A stretch of 24,310 bases of DNA from Collinsella sp. AF25-2LB (GCF_003458415.1 NZ_QRUF01000024.1:1-24310), one strand, 5' to 3'; positions 5,859-14,403 are shown, counted from the first letter of the stretch. Notes: generated by a model not told the origin, from the sequence alone. Translations and numbers: made by a program.

Positions 5859-8009
5859 ATGGCATCCAAATACTCCATGAACGACCGTCCCAGCTGGCCT
5901 CGCCGCGCCATCGTTACCGCCGGCGAGCCCTACGGCAACAAGGGCCTTCACTTTGGCCACGTCGGTGGCGTCTTTGTCCCGGCCGACTTCTTCGCCCGCT
6001 TCCTGCGCGACCGTCTGGGCCGCGAGAACGTCATCTTCACCTCGGGCACCGACTGCTATGGCTCGCCCATCATGGAGAGCTACCGCAAGCTCAAGGAGAA
6101 CGAGGGCTACGACAAGTCCATCGCCGAGTATGTCGAGTCCAATCACTCCCGCCAGGCCGCGACCCTCAACAACTACAACATCAGCTGCGATATCTACGGC
6201 GGCTCGGGCCTTGAGCCGGCTGCGCAGATTCACAACGAGGTGACCGCCGAGATTATCGAGCGTCTGCACGAACAGGGCACCATCTCCAAGCGCTCCACGC
6301 TGCAGTTCTACGACGCCAAGGCCGGCACGTTCCTCAACGGCCGCCAGGTGATCGGCCGCTGCCCCATCCAGGGCTGCAAGTCCGAGAAGGCTTATGCCGA
6401 CGAGTGCGACCTGGGTCACCAGTTTGAGCCCGAGGAGCTCATCGCGCCCAAAAGCCAGCTCACCGGCGAGGTGCCCGAGCTGCGCCCGGTCGACAACCTC
6501 TACTTCGACCTGCCGGCCTACCTCGACTTTATGAAAACCTATACCGCCAAGCTCGCCCAGAACCCGCAGGTTCGCTCCGTGGTCTCCAAGACCATGGAAG
6601 AGTGGCTGCTGCCGGCCCAGCTCTACATCCAGAACAAGTTCCGCGAGGCCTTCGATGCCGTCGAGGATCAGCTTCCCGAGCACACCGTGCTGGAGCCCGA
6701 GGGCAACAAGAGCAGCTTTACCGTCACCTTCCCCAGCTGGAAGGAGCGCGACGATGCCCACGCGGTGCTCGCCAACGGCGGCGTGCGCTTCCGCAGCGGC
6801 AAGGCGCTCGTACCCTTCCGCATCACCGGCAACATCGACTGGGGCGTTCCGGTGCCCGAGGTCGATGGCGTCTCCGACGTCACCTGCTGGTGCTGGCCCG
6901 AGAGCCTGTGGGCTCCCATCAGCTATACGCGCACCGTGCTCGCACGCGATGCCAAGGCCGCCGGCGTGACCGAGGGCGTCGCCGCCCAGGATGCCGCCCT
7001 CATGGGCGAGCCCGCCGCCGATTCCACGCAGGTCCCCGCGCCCACCTACCAGCACAGCTCGCTCGACTGGCGCGACTGGTGGTGCTCGGATGACGCACAG
7101 ATCTACCAGTTCATTGGCCAGGACAACATCTACTTCTATTGCATCGCGCAGACCGCCATGTGGGAGGCCCTGGGTTGGAACCTCACGCAGAGCACCGTCA
7201 GCGCCTGCTACCACCTGCTCTACATGGGCAAAAAGGCAAGCTCGTCCTCGCAGACTCCTCCCCCGCCGGCAGACGACCTGCTCAACCACTACACCTGCGA
7301 GCAGATGCGCGCGCATTGGCTGTCGCTCGGCCTGTCCGAGAAGCCGGTGAGCTTTAGCCCCAAGGCATACGACACGCGCGTGACCGGCAAGGACAAGGAC
7401 GGCAACGAGGTGCGCGCCTGCGACGACAAGCGCGTTATCGACCCCGCCCTTAAGGAGAGCGCGCTGCTGACCGGCGTGTTCAACCGCCTGGCCCGCAGCT
7501 GCTTCTACGGCGTCGCCGTCAAGGAGGGCGACGAGAGTCCCTATCGCAACGGTTGCATCCCCGCCGGTGCCGCTTCTGACACCGTGGTCGAAGCCGCCCA
7601 GCAGGCAGCCCTCGCCTTTGAGCAGGCCATGTACAAGTTCGAGACGCACCGAGCGCTCGCTGTGTGCGACGACTACCTGCGCGCCGCCAACAAGCGCTGG
7701 AGCGATGCCTCCAAGGCCGCCAACAAGCTCGAGGGCGAGCCGGCCAACGCCGCCATGACGCAGGCCCTCGTCGACGCCTTTACCGAGCTGCGCGTAGCGA
7801 CCGTGCTCATGCACGGCATCGTGCCGGCCGGCTGCGAGCTCATCTGCGAGTACTTCGACGTTGACCCGGTCGCCTTCTTTAGCTGGGATAACATCTTTGC
7901 CTCCACGGATGAGTTTGTGGAGAGCCTGGGCGAGAAGCCCGGCGAGCACCGCGTGAAGCCGCTGCCCCCGCGCTTCGACTTCTTTAGCAAGCACGAGAGC
8001 CAGTACTAA
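5859..8009 (+). CDS. Divergent methionyl-tRNA synthetase-like class I tRNA ligase
   Basis: A 716-residue class I aminoacyl-tRNA synthetase homolog closest to MetRS. Seen: an HIGH-type signature HFGH (31-34) after GEPYGNKGL; TSGTDCYGSP (61-70), matching the TGTDEHG region; a zinc-knuckle-like segment with Cys168, Cys173, Cys183 and His187; WGVPVP (328-333); FIGQDNIYFY (418-427); and a helical C-terminal anticodon-binding-like domain. The KMSKS loop is degenerate: GKKASSSS at 457-464 keeps the first lysine but has serine in place of the second, catalytically important one. A long insert (about 360-405) precedes the second half. AAGGAG lies 4 nt before the ATG at 5859. The methyltransferase gene follows after 59 bp. 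It may be a true MetRS with unusual chemistry, or a paralog with another role if a canonical metG exists elsewhere. The leader is too short for a T-box. Confidence 0.82.
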   Translation: MASKYSMNDRPSWPRRAIVTAGEPYGNKGLHFGHVGGVFVPADFFARFLRDRLGRENVIFTSGTDCYGSPIMESYRKLKENEGYDKSIAEYVESNHSRQAATLNNYNISCDIYGGSGLEPAAQIHNEVTAEIIERLHEQGTISKRSTLQFYDAKAGTFLNGRQVIGRCPIQGCKSEKAYADECDLGHQFEPEELIAPKSQLTGEVPELRPVDNLYFDLPAYLDFMKTYTAKLAQNPQVRSVVSKTMEEWLLPAQLYIQNKFREAFDAVEDQLPEHTVLEPEGNKSSFTVTFPSWKERDDAHAVLANGGVRFRSGKALVPFRITGNIDWGVPVPEVDGVSDVTCWCWPESLWAPISYTRTVLARDAKAAGVTEGVAAQDAALMGEPAADSTQVPAPTYQHSSLDWRDWWCSDDAQIYQFIGQDNIYFYCIAQTAMWEALGWNLTQSTVSACYHLLYMGKKASSSSQTPPPPADDLLNHYTCEQMRAHWLSLGLSEKPVSFSPKAYDTRVTGKDKDGNEVRACDDKRVIDPALKESALLTGVFNRLARSCFYGVAVKEGDESPYRNGCIPAGAASDTVVEAAQQAALAFEQAMYKFETHRALAVCDDYLRAANKRWSDASKAANKLEGEPANAAMTQALVDAFTELRVATVLMHGIVPAGCELICEYFDVDPVAFFSWDNIFASTDEFVESLGEKPGEHRVKPLPPRFDFFSKHESQY

Positions 8010-8010
8010 A

Positions 8011-8030
8011 GCACGCCAGCAGCGGCGTGC
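8011..8030 (+). other. Intercistronic hairpin
   Basis: A perfect 7-bp stem (GCACGCC / GGCGTGC, 6-nt loop) immediately follows the MetRS-like stop. No T-run follows, so it may be an mRNA-stability or processing element rather than a terminator. Confidence 0.45.
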
Positions 8031-8068
8031 CCGGAAAGTAGTCAATTTGGGACGGGAAGGAAAGACGG

Positions 8069-9172
8069 ATGTCCAAGCCGCGTCGTCGTAAGCAGAAAAA
8101 GCAGGTCAAGGCCGAGCTCAAGCTCAGGCAGTTTGCTGCTACCGAGCTTTCCGACCAGCTTGCCGCCCAACACTCCGCCGCCGACCTGCCGCGCTTTATG
8201 GTCGACACGGTCGCCGGCGCCTATGCGCCCGCCGATGCCAAGCTCATGATCGAGGGCTTCGGCGCCGCGGCCACACGCCCGGTCACGCTGCGCGCCAACA
8301 CGCTCAAGGCGACCGCCGAGGACATCGCTGCGGCGCTCGATGCCGCCTGCATCGCCCACCAAACCGTTACCTGGTATCCGGACGCCTTTATCCTGCCCGA
8401 GGCCCAGGTTTCAGATCTGTGGGATCTCGACATCTACCGCGACGGCAAAATCTACCTGCAGAGCCTGTCATCCATGATGCCGCCGTTGGTCCTGGGCGCC
8501 CAGGCAGGCGAGGACATCCTGGACATGTGCGCAGCCCCCGGCGGCAAGACGACGCAGATCGCCGCCCTCACCCAGGGACAGGCGCACCTCACCGCCTGTG
8601 AGATGAGCATTCCCCGCGCCGAAAAGCTCGAGTCGAACCTCCATCGCCAGGGTGCCAAAAACGTGCCCGTCATGCGCATCGACGCACGCGAGCTCGACGA
8701 GTTCTTCCGCTTTGACCGCATCCTGCTCGACGCTCCCTGCACCGGCACGGGCACCGTCATCAGTGGCAACGAGAAAAGCCTGCGCGGCCTCACCGAGCAG
8801 TTGCTGAGCAAGTGCGCCCGCTCGCAGCGAGCACTTCTGGACCGCGCCATGGGGGCCCTCAAACCGGGCGGCACGCTCGTCTATTCGACTTGTTCGATCT
8901 TGCCGCAGGAAAACGAGGACGCCCTGCAAGAGGCCCTCGACAAGCATATGGACTGCGAGCTCATCCCCCTCGACGGCACGCCAAGCGAAAGTGAAGCACG
9001 ACGCACCCAGGAAGCTGGTGAGGAGCCGCGCATCGAGTCCAACGCTCTGACCGAAGCCATTGCCGCGGGTCAGGTATCGGCCATCGTCAACGGCCTGCCC
9101 GGCACGCTCACCATTCCGCCTAGCCGCGACTTTGAGGGCTTCTACATTGCCCTGATCCGAAAACGCAGCTAG
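8069..9172 (+). CDS. RsmB/Nop2-family RNA (cytosine-5) methyltransferase
   Basis: A SAM-dependent enzyme that methylates C5 of cytosine in rRNA or tRNA. Seen in the 367-residue product: the SAM-binding motif DMCAAPGGKT (152-161), the motif IV loop DAPCTGTG with Cys224, and the YSTCS motif with catalytic Cys275. The C-terminal end FEGFYIALIRK is typical of the family. The N-terminus is a short Lys/Arg-rich tail (SKPRRRKQKKQ), not a NusB domain, so this is not full-length RsmB; it is closer in layout to RsmF/Nop2-type enzymes. The exact target base is unknown. A GGAAGG ribosome binding site sits 8 nt before the ATG. It probably shares a transcript with the MetRS-like gene 59 bp upstream, which would join two translation-related functions. 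It converges with the small gene at 9197 after 24 bp. Confidence 0.9.
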   Translation: MSKPRRRKQKKQVKAELKLRQFAATELSDQLAAQHSAADLPRFMVDTVAGAYAPADAKLMIEGFGAAATRPVTLRANTLKATAEDIAAALDAACIAHQTVTWYPDAFILPEAQVSDLWDLDIYRDGKIYLQSLSSMMPPLVLGAQAGEDILDMCAAPGGKTTQIAALTQGQAHLTACEMSIPRAEKLESNLHRQGAKNVPVMRIDARELDEFFRFDRILLDAPCTGTGTVISGNEKSLRGLTEQLLSKCARSQRALLDRAMGALKPGGTLVYSTCSILPQENEDALQEALDKHMDCELIPLDGTPSESEARRTQEAGEEPRIESNALTEAIAAGQVSAIVNGLPGTLTIPPSRDFEGFYIALIRKRS

Positions 9173-9196
9173 CGCACGGATCCAAAACTCAACAAG

Positions 9197-9367
9197 CTAT
9201 CTCTGTGCGCGTTTGCCCTGCTGGTCGCGATGCTGTTTAAGCGTCGCGCGCTCCTTGCGTTCGGCCCTTTTGCCCTTAATGGCCGTGACCACAAAGTAGA
9301 TGACCGCGGCGGCAACGATTGCGGCCACACACAGGCCGATCGAGCCAAACATTGCTGTCAATTCCAT
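9197..9367 (-). CDS. Small single-span membrane protein (56 aa, unknown)
   Basis: A short gene with good support. AGAGG lies 9 nt upstream of the ATG at 9367 on the minus strand. The 56-residue product has one hydrophobic segment (about residues 7-30, GSIGLCVAAIVAAAVIYFVV) followed by a very basic tail (KGKRAERKERATLK...GKRAQR), which predicts an N-out, C-in membrane protein. I recognise no family. It converges on the methyltransferase gene. Confidence 0.65.
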   Translation of the reverse strand: MELTAMFGSIGLCVAAIVAAAVIYFVVTAIKGKRAERKERATLKQHRDQQGKRAQR

Positions 9368-9558
9368 ACCGCGTCACCTCTCTTTTAAACGGGGCTTTCA
9401 AGATAGCACCTCGATACCCGCCACCACAGCTCCTTCACGTTCGCCGGCCCTTCGGTCTAACGGATGGCGCGGCGGGGAAAAATCAACTCGTCAAACGATT
9501 TAGCATTCGCAATTCCGGCTGCATCGCGCCGGCCATCATCACATAGAATCGAGCCTCC

Positions 9559-10650
9559 ATGGATACCCTCAACGATCTAAATGAGCGCGTCGACGCCTTC
9601 GTCGGCACCAGCTCCTTCGACACGCCTGCGGCGGCAAACGACCAAGCTCCCATCGATGTGCCCGCCGAGGTGCACGAGGACATCGTCGCCTCGGTCGATT
9701 TTTCCGAGGTCGAGCTTGCAGACGAGTTCACCGAGCCCCAAATAGCCGTCACGCCCAACGGCCTGCTCCCTATGGAGCCCCTGCCCATCGACGGACGCCT
9801 GCGCAAGGCTGCCCTTCGCATGCCCGACGAGATCGAGGAGGCCAGCGGCTTCACGCTCTTTGGCCGACGCATCAAGTCGCTCATTTACACCACCGATGTC
9901 GCGGTTATCCGCAACTCCAACGCCGACGCCGTCTTTGCGGTCTACCCTTTCACGCCGCAGCCCGCCATTACGCAAGCGCTGCTGACCGTCGCCGAGTGCC
10001 CGGTCTTTGTAGGCGTGGGTGGCGGAACTACGACCGGTAAGCGCTCCGTGCAGATGGCAGCCGTCTCCGAGATGCAGGGCGCGGCGGGCTGCGTGGTCAA
10101 CTCCCCCGCTACTGCCGAGATGGTCGAGCACATCACCAACATCGCCGACATCCCCGTCATCGCCACGGTCGTTCGCTGCGACGACGATGCCCACGCCAAG
10201 GTGCGCGCTGGAGCCAAGATTCTCAACATCGCCGCCGGCAAGAACACGCCCCAGGTCCTACGCGAGCTGCGCGAGCACTATCCCAACCTGCCGCTTATCG
10301 CGCCGGGCGGCAAGACGCCCGAGAGCATTCGCGAGACCATCGCCGCCGGCGCCAACGCCATCATCTGGACGCCGCCTTCGGCCCAGCAGCTACAGACCGA
10401 CATGATGCAGCGTTATCGCAAGATGAAGGAAGACGCCACACCTGTCATCTCGCGCGACGACGTGCCCATTATCGACCAGGTCGCCGCCGCCGAGGTCAGC
10501 CAAGTCGAGAACATGAATCCCGATGTGCCGATTCCCGACGAAGTCATCGAGCGCGTCGCTTCGATCCACGAGCGCGTCGAGGAGCATCGCGCCAACCGCG
10601 GCCTCAAGCCGTCACTGCACGGCTTTTTCTTCCGCGGAAAGAAACGCTAG
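9559..10650 (+). CDS. TIM-barrel protein of unknown role (annotated 'hydrolase' in relatives)
   Basis: The 363-residue product has a conserved core of about residues 78-290. It contains the segments MPDEIEEASG, GRRIKSLIYTTDVAVIRN, AVYPFTPQP, VGVGGGTTTGKR (151-161) and APGGKTPESIRETIAAGANAI, ending in IIWTPPSAQQL. The alternating beta/alpha pattern and the late glycine-rich phosphate-site-like loop suggest a TIM barrel of the aldolase/ThiG type. From memory, similar Clostridia proteins of about 220-290 residues carry only the label 'hydrolase', and no reaction is known to me. This copy adds an acidic N-terminal extension of about 75 residues and a C-terminal tail of about 70 residues ending in basic FFFRGKKR. 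No ribosome binding site is evident before the ATG at 9559; TAGAAT lies 9 nt upstream, so a leaderless start is possible. It ends at a clear terminator. Confidence 0.75.
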   Translation: MDTLNDLNERVDAFVGTSSFDTPAAANDQAPIDVPAEVHEDIVASVDFSEVELADEFTEPQIAVTPNGLLPMEPLPIDGRLRKAALRMPDEIEEASGFTLFGRRIKSLIYTTDVAVIRNSNADAVFAVYPFTPQPAITQALLTVAECPVFVGVGGGTTTGKRSVQMAAVSEMQGAAGCVVNSPATAEMVEHITNIADIPVIATVVRCDDDAHAKVRAGAKILNIAAGKNTPQVLRELREHYPNLPLIAPGGKTPESIRETIAAGANAIIWTPPSAQQLQTDMMQRYRKMKEDATPVISRDDVPIIDQVAAAEVSQVENMNPDVPIPDEVIERVASIHERVEEHRANRGLKPSLHGFFFRGKKR

Positions 10651-10662
10651 CCGCAACAGCAA

Positions 10663-10700
10663 GGCCCGCCCCACAAACGTGAGACGGGCCGTTTTCGTTT
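10663..10700 (+). terminator. Rho-independent terminator after the TIM-barrel gene
   Basis: GGCCCG (10663-10668) pairs with CGGGCC (10685-10690). GTTTTCGTTT follows directly, 13 bp or more past the stop codon at 10650. Confidence 0.8.
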
Positions 10701-10731
10701 GAGCAATCATGCAGCAACGTGATGGGGCAAA

Positions 10732-11622
10732 TTAATCCACGCGCTTGTCGCCCATAAAGAAGAGCGCCACCGTACCAGGTCCGGTATGCGAGCCAATCAG
10801 AGTACCGATGTCATTGATCTCAATCTTGCCTTTAAGCTGCGGAACCTGTTCCTCAATCAGCGCCGCAACTGCCTCGGCATCCTCGCGGCACGCCGAGTGC
10901 GACATGATGCACTTACCCGAATAATCCGTACCGCCCTGTACGTGTGCCATCATGGTCTTAGCCATCTCGGAAATCGCGCGCTTCTTAGTGCGAATTTTCT
11001 CACGTGGCGACAGCTTACCTTCGCAATCGACCGTCATAAGCGGGCAAATCTTAAGCGCCGTGCCAATGATCGCGCTCGCGGCCGAAATGCGACCGCCGCG
11101 CAGGTAGCTCGACAGATCGGTCGAGAAGAACCAGTGGTGCAGGTTGAGTTTGTGCTCCTCGATCCAGGCAGCCGTCTCGTCGAGTGAAGCCCCGCTATCG
11201 CGCACGTCGGCGGCATATTCCAGCAACAGACCAAAGCCCGAAGACGCCCCCAGCGAATCGATGACGCGCACCTTGCCGCCCTGGGGATAGCGATCCGCGA
11301 GCATCTGCGCCGCGACGCAGGCCGATCCATACGTGCCCGAAATACCCGACGACAACGTCAGGTGCAGCACGTCTTTACCCTCGGCAACAAACGGCTCCCA
11401 AAACTCCTCGTACTCACCCACGCTCACCTGAGACGTCTTGGGCATGGCGCCCGCGGCAATCTGGGCAAAAAACTCGTCCGGCGTAATCGACTGATACAGA
11501 TCGTCCGTATAGACAACATCGTCGATCTCGTAATGAAAACACACGACAGGGATATTGCGCGACGCAAAGAACTCACGGGTTCGATCGGCGGCGGATTCAC
11601 AGGTCAGGACAAAATCACTCAT
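10732..11622 (-). CDS. DegV family fatty-acid-binding protein
   Basis: DegV proteins bind fatty acids. In Gram-positive bacteria the related FakB proteins present the acyl chain to the kinase FakA. The 296-residue product shows the family landmarks in order: an N-terminal SDFVLTCESAAD strand and loop, MPKTSQVSVGEY, LSSGISGTYGSA, RVIDSLGASSGFGLLLEYA, YLRGGRIS, and a C-terminal GSHTGPGTVALFFMG. Length is normal for the family. The start at 11622 was chosen because AAGGAG lies 6 nt upstream; an in-frame codon at 11640 overlaps that site. It stands alone on the minus strand. Whether it is a FakB or another DegV type cannot be told here. Confidence 0.92.
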   Translation of the reverse strand: MSDFVLTCESAADRTREFFASRNIPVVCFHYEIDDVVYTDDLYQSITPDEFFAQIAAGAMPKTSQVSVGEYEEFWEPFVAEGKDVLHLTLSSGISGTYGSACVAAQMLADRYPQGGKVRVIDSLGASSGFGLLLEYAADVRDSGASLDETAAWIEEHKLNLHHWFFSTDLSSYLRGGRISAASAIIGTALKICPLMTVDCEGKLSPREKIRTKKRAISEMAKTMMAHVQGGTDYSGKCIMSHSACREDAEAVAALIEEQVPQLKGKIEINDIGTLIGSHTGPGTVALFFMGDKRVD

Positions 11623-11650
11623 ATGAGGCTCCTTACTCATTGCTGCGCAA

Positions 11651-11659
11651 ATTATCGCA
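11651..11659 (-). promoter_or_regulatory. Extended -10 promoter of the degV gene
   Basis: On the minus strand TGC-GATAAT lies about 30 bp upstream of the chosen degV start. This predicts a leader of about 20 nt that just includes the AAGGAG site. No clear -35 box is seen. Confidence 0.5.
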
Positions 11660-11885
11660 CAGTGAGCCTACATGCGGTACATATGTCCACTATTTACCAA
11701 ATCGAACCAAAAATAGTGAACATCTTTACCACCATCGTCTCCACCGGCCCCACGCATAAATATCTGAGAAAACACCCTCTGTCGTCTCCACCCAACCGCC
11801 ATATCTACCTCAACTAAATCGATTTACCAAACCGTTCAGCCGACAATTCAGCCGCTGGCGCAAAATCGAAACAAAAGCGGCGCAT
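11660..11885. other. AT-rich divergent intergenic region between degV and fbp
   Basis: This gap between degV (ends upstream at 11622) and fbp (starts 11943) holds no credible gene. It contains an inverted repeat CACTATTT-N15-AAATAGTG (11688-11695 and 11711-11718) and the palindrome AAATCGATTT (11816-11825). TCGTCTCCACC occurs twice (11735-11745 and 11782-11792). TTTACCA occurs at 11693, 11725 and 11823, and again at 11916 closer to fbp. These look like regulator binding sites rather than coding sequence. Confidence 0.45.
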
Positions 11886-11915
11886 ACTGATAAACGTTTG
11901 ACGTTGTTTATCAGT
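11886..11915. promoter_or_regulatory. 10-bp inverted repeat upstream of fbp (putative operator)
   Basis: Perfect arms ACTGATAAAC (11886-11895) and GTTTATCAGT (11906-11915) flank a 10-nt centre that contains TTGACG, a possible -35 box. The repeat lies 28-57 bp upstream of the fbp start. It could be a repressor operator or, if transcribed, a leader hairpin. Confidence 0.5.
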
Positions 11916-11942
11916 TTTACCAACCATATCGGAAGGTGTTTC

Positions 11943-13859
11943 ATGGTCGCATTCGATCGCAACCCGCAAGACTTCAAGTATCTGCGTCTGCTGTCGAGAC
12001 AATTTCCCACCGAGCAATCCGCGTTTACCGAGATCATCAATCTCTCGGCCATTCTCAACCTGCCCAAAGGCACTGAGCATTTTATGAGTGACGTGCACGG
12101 CGAATACGAAGCCTTTATGCACATCCTCAACAACTGCTCGGGCGTCGTGCGCGAGCATGTCGACGAGATCTTTGGCGACACGCTCTCCTTTGACGAAAAG
12201 GGCGAGCTGTGCACGCTCATCTACTACCCGCGCGAGAAGATCGACCTGGTCCGCAGCCGGCGCGAGGACTCGCCAGCCTGGTACAAGACGATGCTTGACC
12301 AGCTCATCATGGTCGCTCGCTCACTTTCAAGCCGCTACACGCGCTCCAAGGTGCGTAAGGCCATCCCGCGCGACTACGCCTACATCATCGACGAGTTGTT
12401 GCACACGCACCCGGACGAGAACAACTATCGCGTGCGCTATCACGAGCGCATCGTGGAGTCCATCCTGGAGACCGCCAGCGCCGACGACTTTATCGAGTCG
12501 CTCGCCTCGCTCATCAAGCGCCTGGCCGTCGACCACCTGCACCTGGTGGGCGACATCTTCGACCGCGGCGGCGGCGCGGCCAAGATTATGGACCGACTGC
12601 TCACCTACCATTCACTCGACATCCAGTGGGGCAACCACGACCTGCTGTGGATGGGCGCTGCAGCCGGTGAGCCCGCCTGCATCGCCACGGTGCTGCGCAA
12701 CAACCTGCGCTACGACAACTACGAGATCCTGGAGAACGACTACGGCATCTCGCTGCGTGAGCTTGTCGCCTTTGCCGATGCCACCTACACCGCCGGTGAG
12801 TCCATCACCCCGCTGATCAAGGCCATAAACGTGCTGCTCTTTAAGCTCGAGGGCCAGATTATCCAGCGCCACCCCGAGTTCGATATGACCGACCGCCTGT
12901 TACTCGACAAGATCGACCACGACACCGGCACAGTCACGCTCGCCGACGGCAGCGTGTGGCCGCTCACGACCAACGACTTCCCCACCGTCGACCCGGCGGA
13001 CCCCTACACGCTCACGTCTCAGGAGCAGCACATCATCGACAAGCTCGTGTCAGAGTTTGTCACCGCCGATCACCTGCATCGCCATATCGATTTCCTCTAT
13101 TCCCACGGCTCGATGTACAAGGTCGCCAACGGCAACCTGCTGTTCCATGGCTGCGTTCCGCTCAACGAAGACGGCACCTTTAGCAGCATGAACTGTCTGG
13201 GCACCTGGCACGCTGGCCGCGATTATCTCGATTTTTGCGACCACATCGCCCGCCGCGCCTGGCGCGTGGGCGACTGCGACGCCCTCGACTGGATGTGGTA
13301 CCTGTGGATTGGCTTCAATTCACCCGCCAGCGGACGCTTAGTGCGTACCTTTGAGCGCGCCTATATCGCCGATAGGAGCACCTGGGTCGAGCCGATGGAC
13401 CCGTACTTTACGCTTACCAAGTCGCCCTCGGTCTGCGATGACATCATGCGCGAGTTTGGCGTCGCGCCCATGGCATGTTCGCCGACCGGACACATCATCA
13501 ACGGCCACACGCCCGTTAAAACCACCAAGGGTGAGCAGCCCATCCGCGCCGAGGGCAAGCTGCTGGTCATCGATGGCGGCTTCTGCCGCGCTTACCATCC
13601 CAAGACGGGTATCGCCGGCTATACGCTCATCTCGAGCTCGCGCGGCTGCCGCCTCAAGTCGCACCGGGCCTTTACGACGGTTGCCGAGGCACTTACGCGC
13701 AACGTGGACATCGAAAGCGAGACCAACCGTTTTGACCAAGCGGACCGTCGCCGCATGGTGAGCGACACCGATACTGGCGCCAAGATCCGCAGCCAAATCC
13801 AAGACCTGCGTCAGCTGCTCGATGCATATAGAAACGGTGCTATCGAGGAGCGCACCTAG
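11943..13859 (+). CDS. fbp: Fructose-1,6-bisphosphatase, class III
   Basis: Hydrolyses fructose-1,6-bisphosphate to fructose-6-phosphate, the committed gluconeogenic step. The 638-residue product is close to the length of the Bacillus subtilis class III enzyme (about 670). It carries metallophosphoesterase motifs: MSDVHGEY (48-55), GDIFDRG (203-209) and WGNHD (229-233), followed by LLWMGAAAGEP. A later HGCVPLNEDG and INGHTPVK supply the remaining metal and phosphate residues. The ATG at 11943 was chosen for the GGAAGGTG just upstream and for the family-like N-terminus; the in-frame extension before it runs through the putative operator. It is followed after 78 bp by gtrA1. The repeats upstream suggest it is transcriptionally regulated. 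Confidence 0.95.
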   Translation: MVAFDRNPQDFKYLRLLSRQFPTEQSAFTEIINLSAILNLPKGTEHFMSDVHGEYEAFMHILNNCSGVVREHVDEIFGDTLSFDEKGELCTLIYYPREKIDLVRSRREDSPAWYKTMLDQLIMVARSLSSRYTRSKVRKAIPRDYAYIIDELLHTHPDENNYRVRYHERIVESILETASADDFIESLASLIKRLAVDHLHLVGDIFDRGGGAAKIMDRLLTYHSLDIQWGNHDLLWMGAAAGEPACIATVLRNNLRYDNYEILENDYGISLRELVAFADATYTAGESITPLIKAINVLLFKLEGQIIQRHPEFDMTDRLLLDKIDHDTGTVTLADGSVWPLTTNDFPTVDPADPYTLTSQEQHIIDKLVSEFVTADHLHRHIDFLYSHGSMYKVANGNLLFHGCVPLNEDGTFSSMNCLGTWHAGRDYLDFCDHIARRAWRVGDCDALDWMWYLWIGFNSPASGRLVRTFERAYIADRSTWVEPMDPYFTLTKSPSVCDDIMREFGVAPMACSPTGHIINGHTPVKTTKGEQPIRAEGKLLVIDGGFCRAYHPKTGIAGYTLISSSRGCRLKSHRAFTTVAEALTRNVDIESETNRFDQADRRRMVSDTDTGAKIRSQIQDLRQLLDAYRNGAIEERT

Positions 13860-13937
13860 CACCACCCGCGGGGATTGGCTAAACTTGCTGAGTTTATCAT
13901 CCCCACGGCGTCCCCGCGCCACCCTAAGGCAGGTACC

Positions 13938-14333
13938 ATGCAAAAGCTCCTTGCGCAGATCATGAAATTTGGCGTCGTCGGTGTCATTGCCACGGTTATC
14001 GACTTTGGCATTATGAATCTGCTCCACTACGGTCTCGGCCTCAACATCCTGATCGCCAACACCAGCGGCTTTATCATCTCACTCATCTTTAACTACCTCG
14101 CAAGCATGAAGTACGTGTTTGCGCACAAGGAAGGCATGAGCCGCCGCCGCGAGTTCATCATCTTTGTCGTGCTGTCCGTGATCGGTTTGGTGCTCAACGA
14201 CGGCATCGTGCTGGCGCTCAACGCCGGTCTGGGGCTCGAGGCCAATATCGCCAAGATCTGCGCCACCGCGCTTGTCATGGTCTACAACTTTGTGACCCGA
14301 AAGATCTTCCTGGAGGGCGACGAGACCAAGTAG
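13938..14333 (+). CDS. GtrA family membrane protein, copy 1
   Basis: GtrA-like proteins are small four-helix membrane proteins thought to flip or help present lipid-linked sugars during cell-surface polysaccharide modification. The 131-residue product has four hydrophobic helices. It also has family features: KFGVVGVIATVIDFGIMNLL at the start, FNYLASMKYVFAHKEGMSRRREF between helices 2 and 3, and a final YNFVTRKIFLEG. The ATG at 13938 follows GGCAGGT closely. It lies 78 bp after fbp and 219 bp before a second GtrA gene with about 40 percent identity by eye, with the same KYVF.H.EGMSR.REF signature. This suggests a tandem duplication. Confidence 0.9.
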   Translation: MQKLLAQIMKFGVVGVIATVIDFGIMNLLHYGLGLNILIANTSGFIISLIFNYLASMKYVFAHKEGMSRRREFIIFVVLSVIGLVLNDGIVLALNAGLGLEANIAKICATALVMVYNFVTRKIFLEGDETK

Positions 14334-14355
14334 CTCGACACCCCCGCAGCATTAC

Positions 14356-14403
14356 GGTGCCCACGGACGACACGCACTCAGCGCAGTATCGTCCGTGGGC
14401 GCC
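14356..14403 (+). terminator. Strong hairpin between the two gtrA genes (possible terminator)
   Basis: 15-nt arms (14356-14370 and 14389-14403, GGTGCCCACGGACGA with one mismatch) flank an 18-nt loop. The hairpin begins 22 bp after the gtrA1 stop. Only GCTCGTTTA follows, so the T-run is poor. Termination, attenuation or mRNA protection are all possible. Confidence 0.5.

Noticed and set aside
5733..8045. 770-codon open frame on the minus strand opposite the MetRS-like gene
   Set aside because: It has low-complexity Val/Gly/Ala/Leu composition, no motif, and full overlap with a gene showing clear synthetase motifs.
9171..9211. GCGCAC...GTGCGC pairing between the converging methyltransferase and small-protein genes as a bidirectional terminator
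   Set aside because: Only 6 bp pair firmly across a 29-nt loop, and there is no T-run on either side.
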